NCBI GenBank assembly: GCA_963277665.1
Contig: OY728143.1
Location: 234,289,591-234,353,590, forward strand
Direction: 5' to 3'
From: Viscum album
Lineage: Eukaryota; Streptophyta; Magnoliopsida; Santalales; Viscaceae
Length of the DNA: 64,000 bases
Shown: positions 63,151-64,000 of the stretch, one piece after another
Layout: each line of letters starts with the position of its first letter
Position numbering within the stretch: position 1 is the first letter of the stretch
Notes under the pieces: model-generated
Told to the model about the DNA's origin: nothing
What the model saw: the letters and a program-made list of their open reading frames with translations, nothing else
The model's database searches: none
Made by a program: the position numbers and the translations under genes

Positions 63151-64000
63151 ACCATGGAATTTTACCTTGAGTGTAGATGCATCAATACACTAATAATCTA
63201 CGATGAGAAAGGGAATGAAAAAAAACTATCTGGTACCACACAAAAACATCTTTACATAATTAAAACACTTTCAGTATTTCTAGGTTAATATCCCCTTCAT
63301 TTTTTCACATCCCGATGGACCACCAAATATTGAATTTTTAAAGCCATATTTTGATCCCCTCCCATCTTGGAACAATTCCTTAACAGATATTTCTGTTGAA
63401 AATATATTATCTTGTGTTTTTATCATGACCATTAATCAATTCAACATTTATGTGCCCTATCCCTGAATGGTGTACTTACCGATCCAATGTTTCAATTTCA
63501 GTCAACAATTGTCCCAACCCATTATTCTCCACTTATTTATCTAAATAAAAAATGTATTTATTTACATCATTTTAAATATACCTATATTCTCGAGGAACCT
63601 AACACCCTCATTATTTTACCTACGTGCATTGAGTGGGAAGGTATGTATCATTGGTACATTACAACCAAGTATTTCCTTAACTGTTATTTTTTCATACTTT
63701 TAATGGGATATGTCTCACACCACTAATTTTTACCCACACTAATCCTGAATAAAATGGGTATGGAAGTATTGGTATGTCTTTTAGCCACATACGAGAGCTT
63801 CAAACCCTCATTTGTATGAATTATATGACCCTAACTAAAATTCAAAGAGTCCTACTACCATAACTCTAACCATATTGATGATTCTTTTCATATTTTTTCA
63901 TATTGTGTTGAGGCCTCAAATATCCTCATTAATGTTGTTTTTATTCTACCACTGCACTACAAATATATTCTTTATGTCCATTATTCATAGAGTCTTTACC
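63151..64000 (+). other. E4 3' untranslated continuation, no gene found
   Basis: C/T-rich plus strand continuing in the style of E4. No polypurine tract or LTR start is identified before the window ends. The 79-codon open frame at 63,487-63,726 has no family pattern. Confidence 0.4.

Larger units (their letters stand above)
53346..64000 (+). mobile_element. E4: decayed Tat/Ogre-lineage Ty3/gypsy retrotransposon
   Basis: Plus-strand element that extends to or past the right edge. Lineage evidence: the RT opens with a WSYDE...LDP block used by Tat elements; RNase H is followed by a spacer of about 475 bp where Tat elements carry a second RNase H; integrase follows with Tat-type wording; and a tandem array fills the 3' untranslated part. 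No chromodomain is seen. The left edge is unclear and set at the point where E3 similarity stops. The sense strand is C-rich, opposite to the Tekay elements here. All frames are broken. Confidence 0.85.

Overview
The window is a slice of a large, repeat-packed, AT-rich plant nuclear genome. The evidence is the chain of LTR retrotransposons of lineages found in flowering plants and other land plants. Two have the chromovirus Tekay/Del layout (gag, protease, RT, RNase H, integrase, chromodomain, primer site for initiator tRNA-Met). One belongs to the Tat/Ogre group. All are old: every reading frame is cut by stops and frameshifts, and many changes are C-to-T or G-to-A, as expected from decay of methylated DNA. 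I found no intact host gene, no tRNA or rRNA gene, and nothing bacterial or organellar. I cannot name the species.

Layout. 1-9,427: element E1, plus strand, Tekay type; its 5' LTR starts left of the window. 9,428-11,400: AT-rich DNA with no recognisable content. 11,400-20,930: two diverged direct copies of an AT-rich block, matching at a nearly constant 4.80-4.81 kb offset. 21,862-30,873: element E2, minus strand, the best preserved Tekay-type copy, with both LTRs, primer site, polypurine tract and every gag-pol domain recognisable. 30,874-38,180: AT-rich, with one small richer island at 31,140-31,460. 38,180-41,302: a GC-richer stretch with surviving CpG sites that ends in a polypurine tract and a likely plus-strand LTR start at 41,303. 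43,246-53,345: element E3, minus strand, seen mainly as an LTR pair and a good primer site around a short non-coding middle. 53,346-64,000: element E4, plus strand, Tat/Ogre type, with a promoter, a gag region holding an 11-residue tandem repeat, RT, RNase H, a spacer where a second RNase H would lie, integrase, and a 3' tandem array of about 39 bp units. E4 runs to or past the right edge.

None of these elements could now produce working proteins. What stands out is repeated minisatellite formation inside the elements. Three LTR families each carry a short tandem array of about 29-36 bp in the LTR body. E4 carries a 33 bp in-frame array in gag and a 39/78 bp array in its 3' untranslated region. 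The 4.8 kb duplication and a coding-like antisense patch at 54,514-54,967 are the other parts that the standard annotation does not explain.
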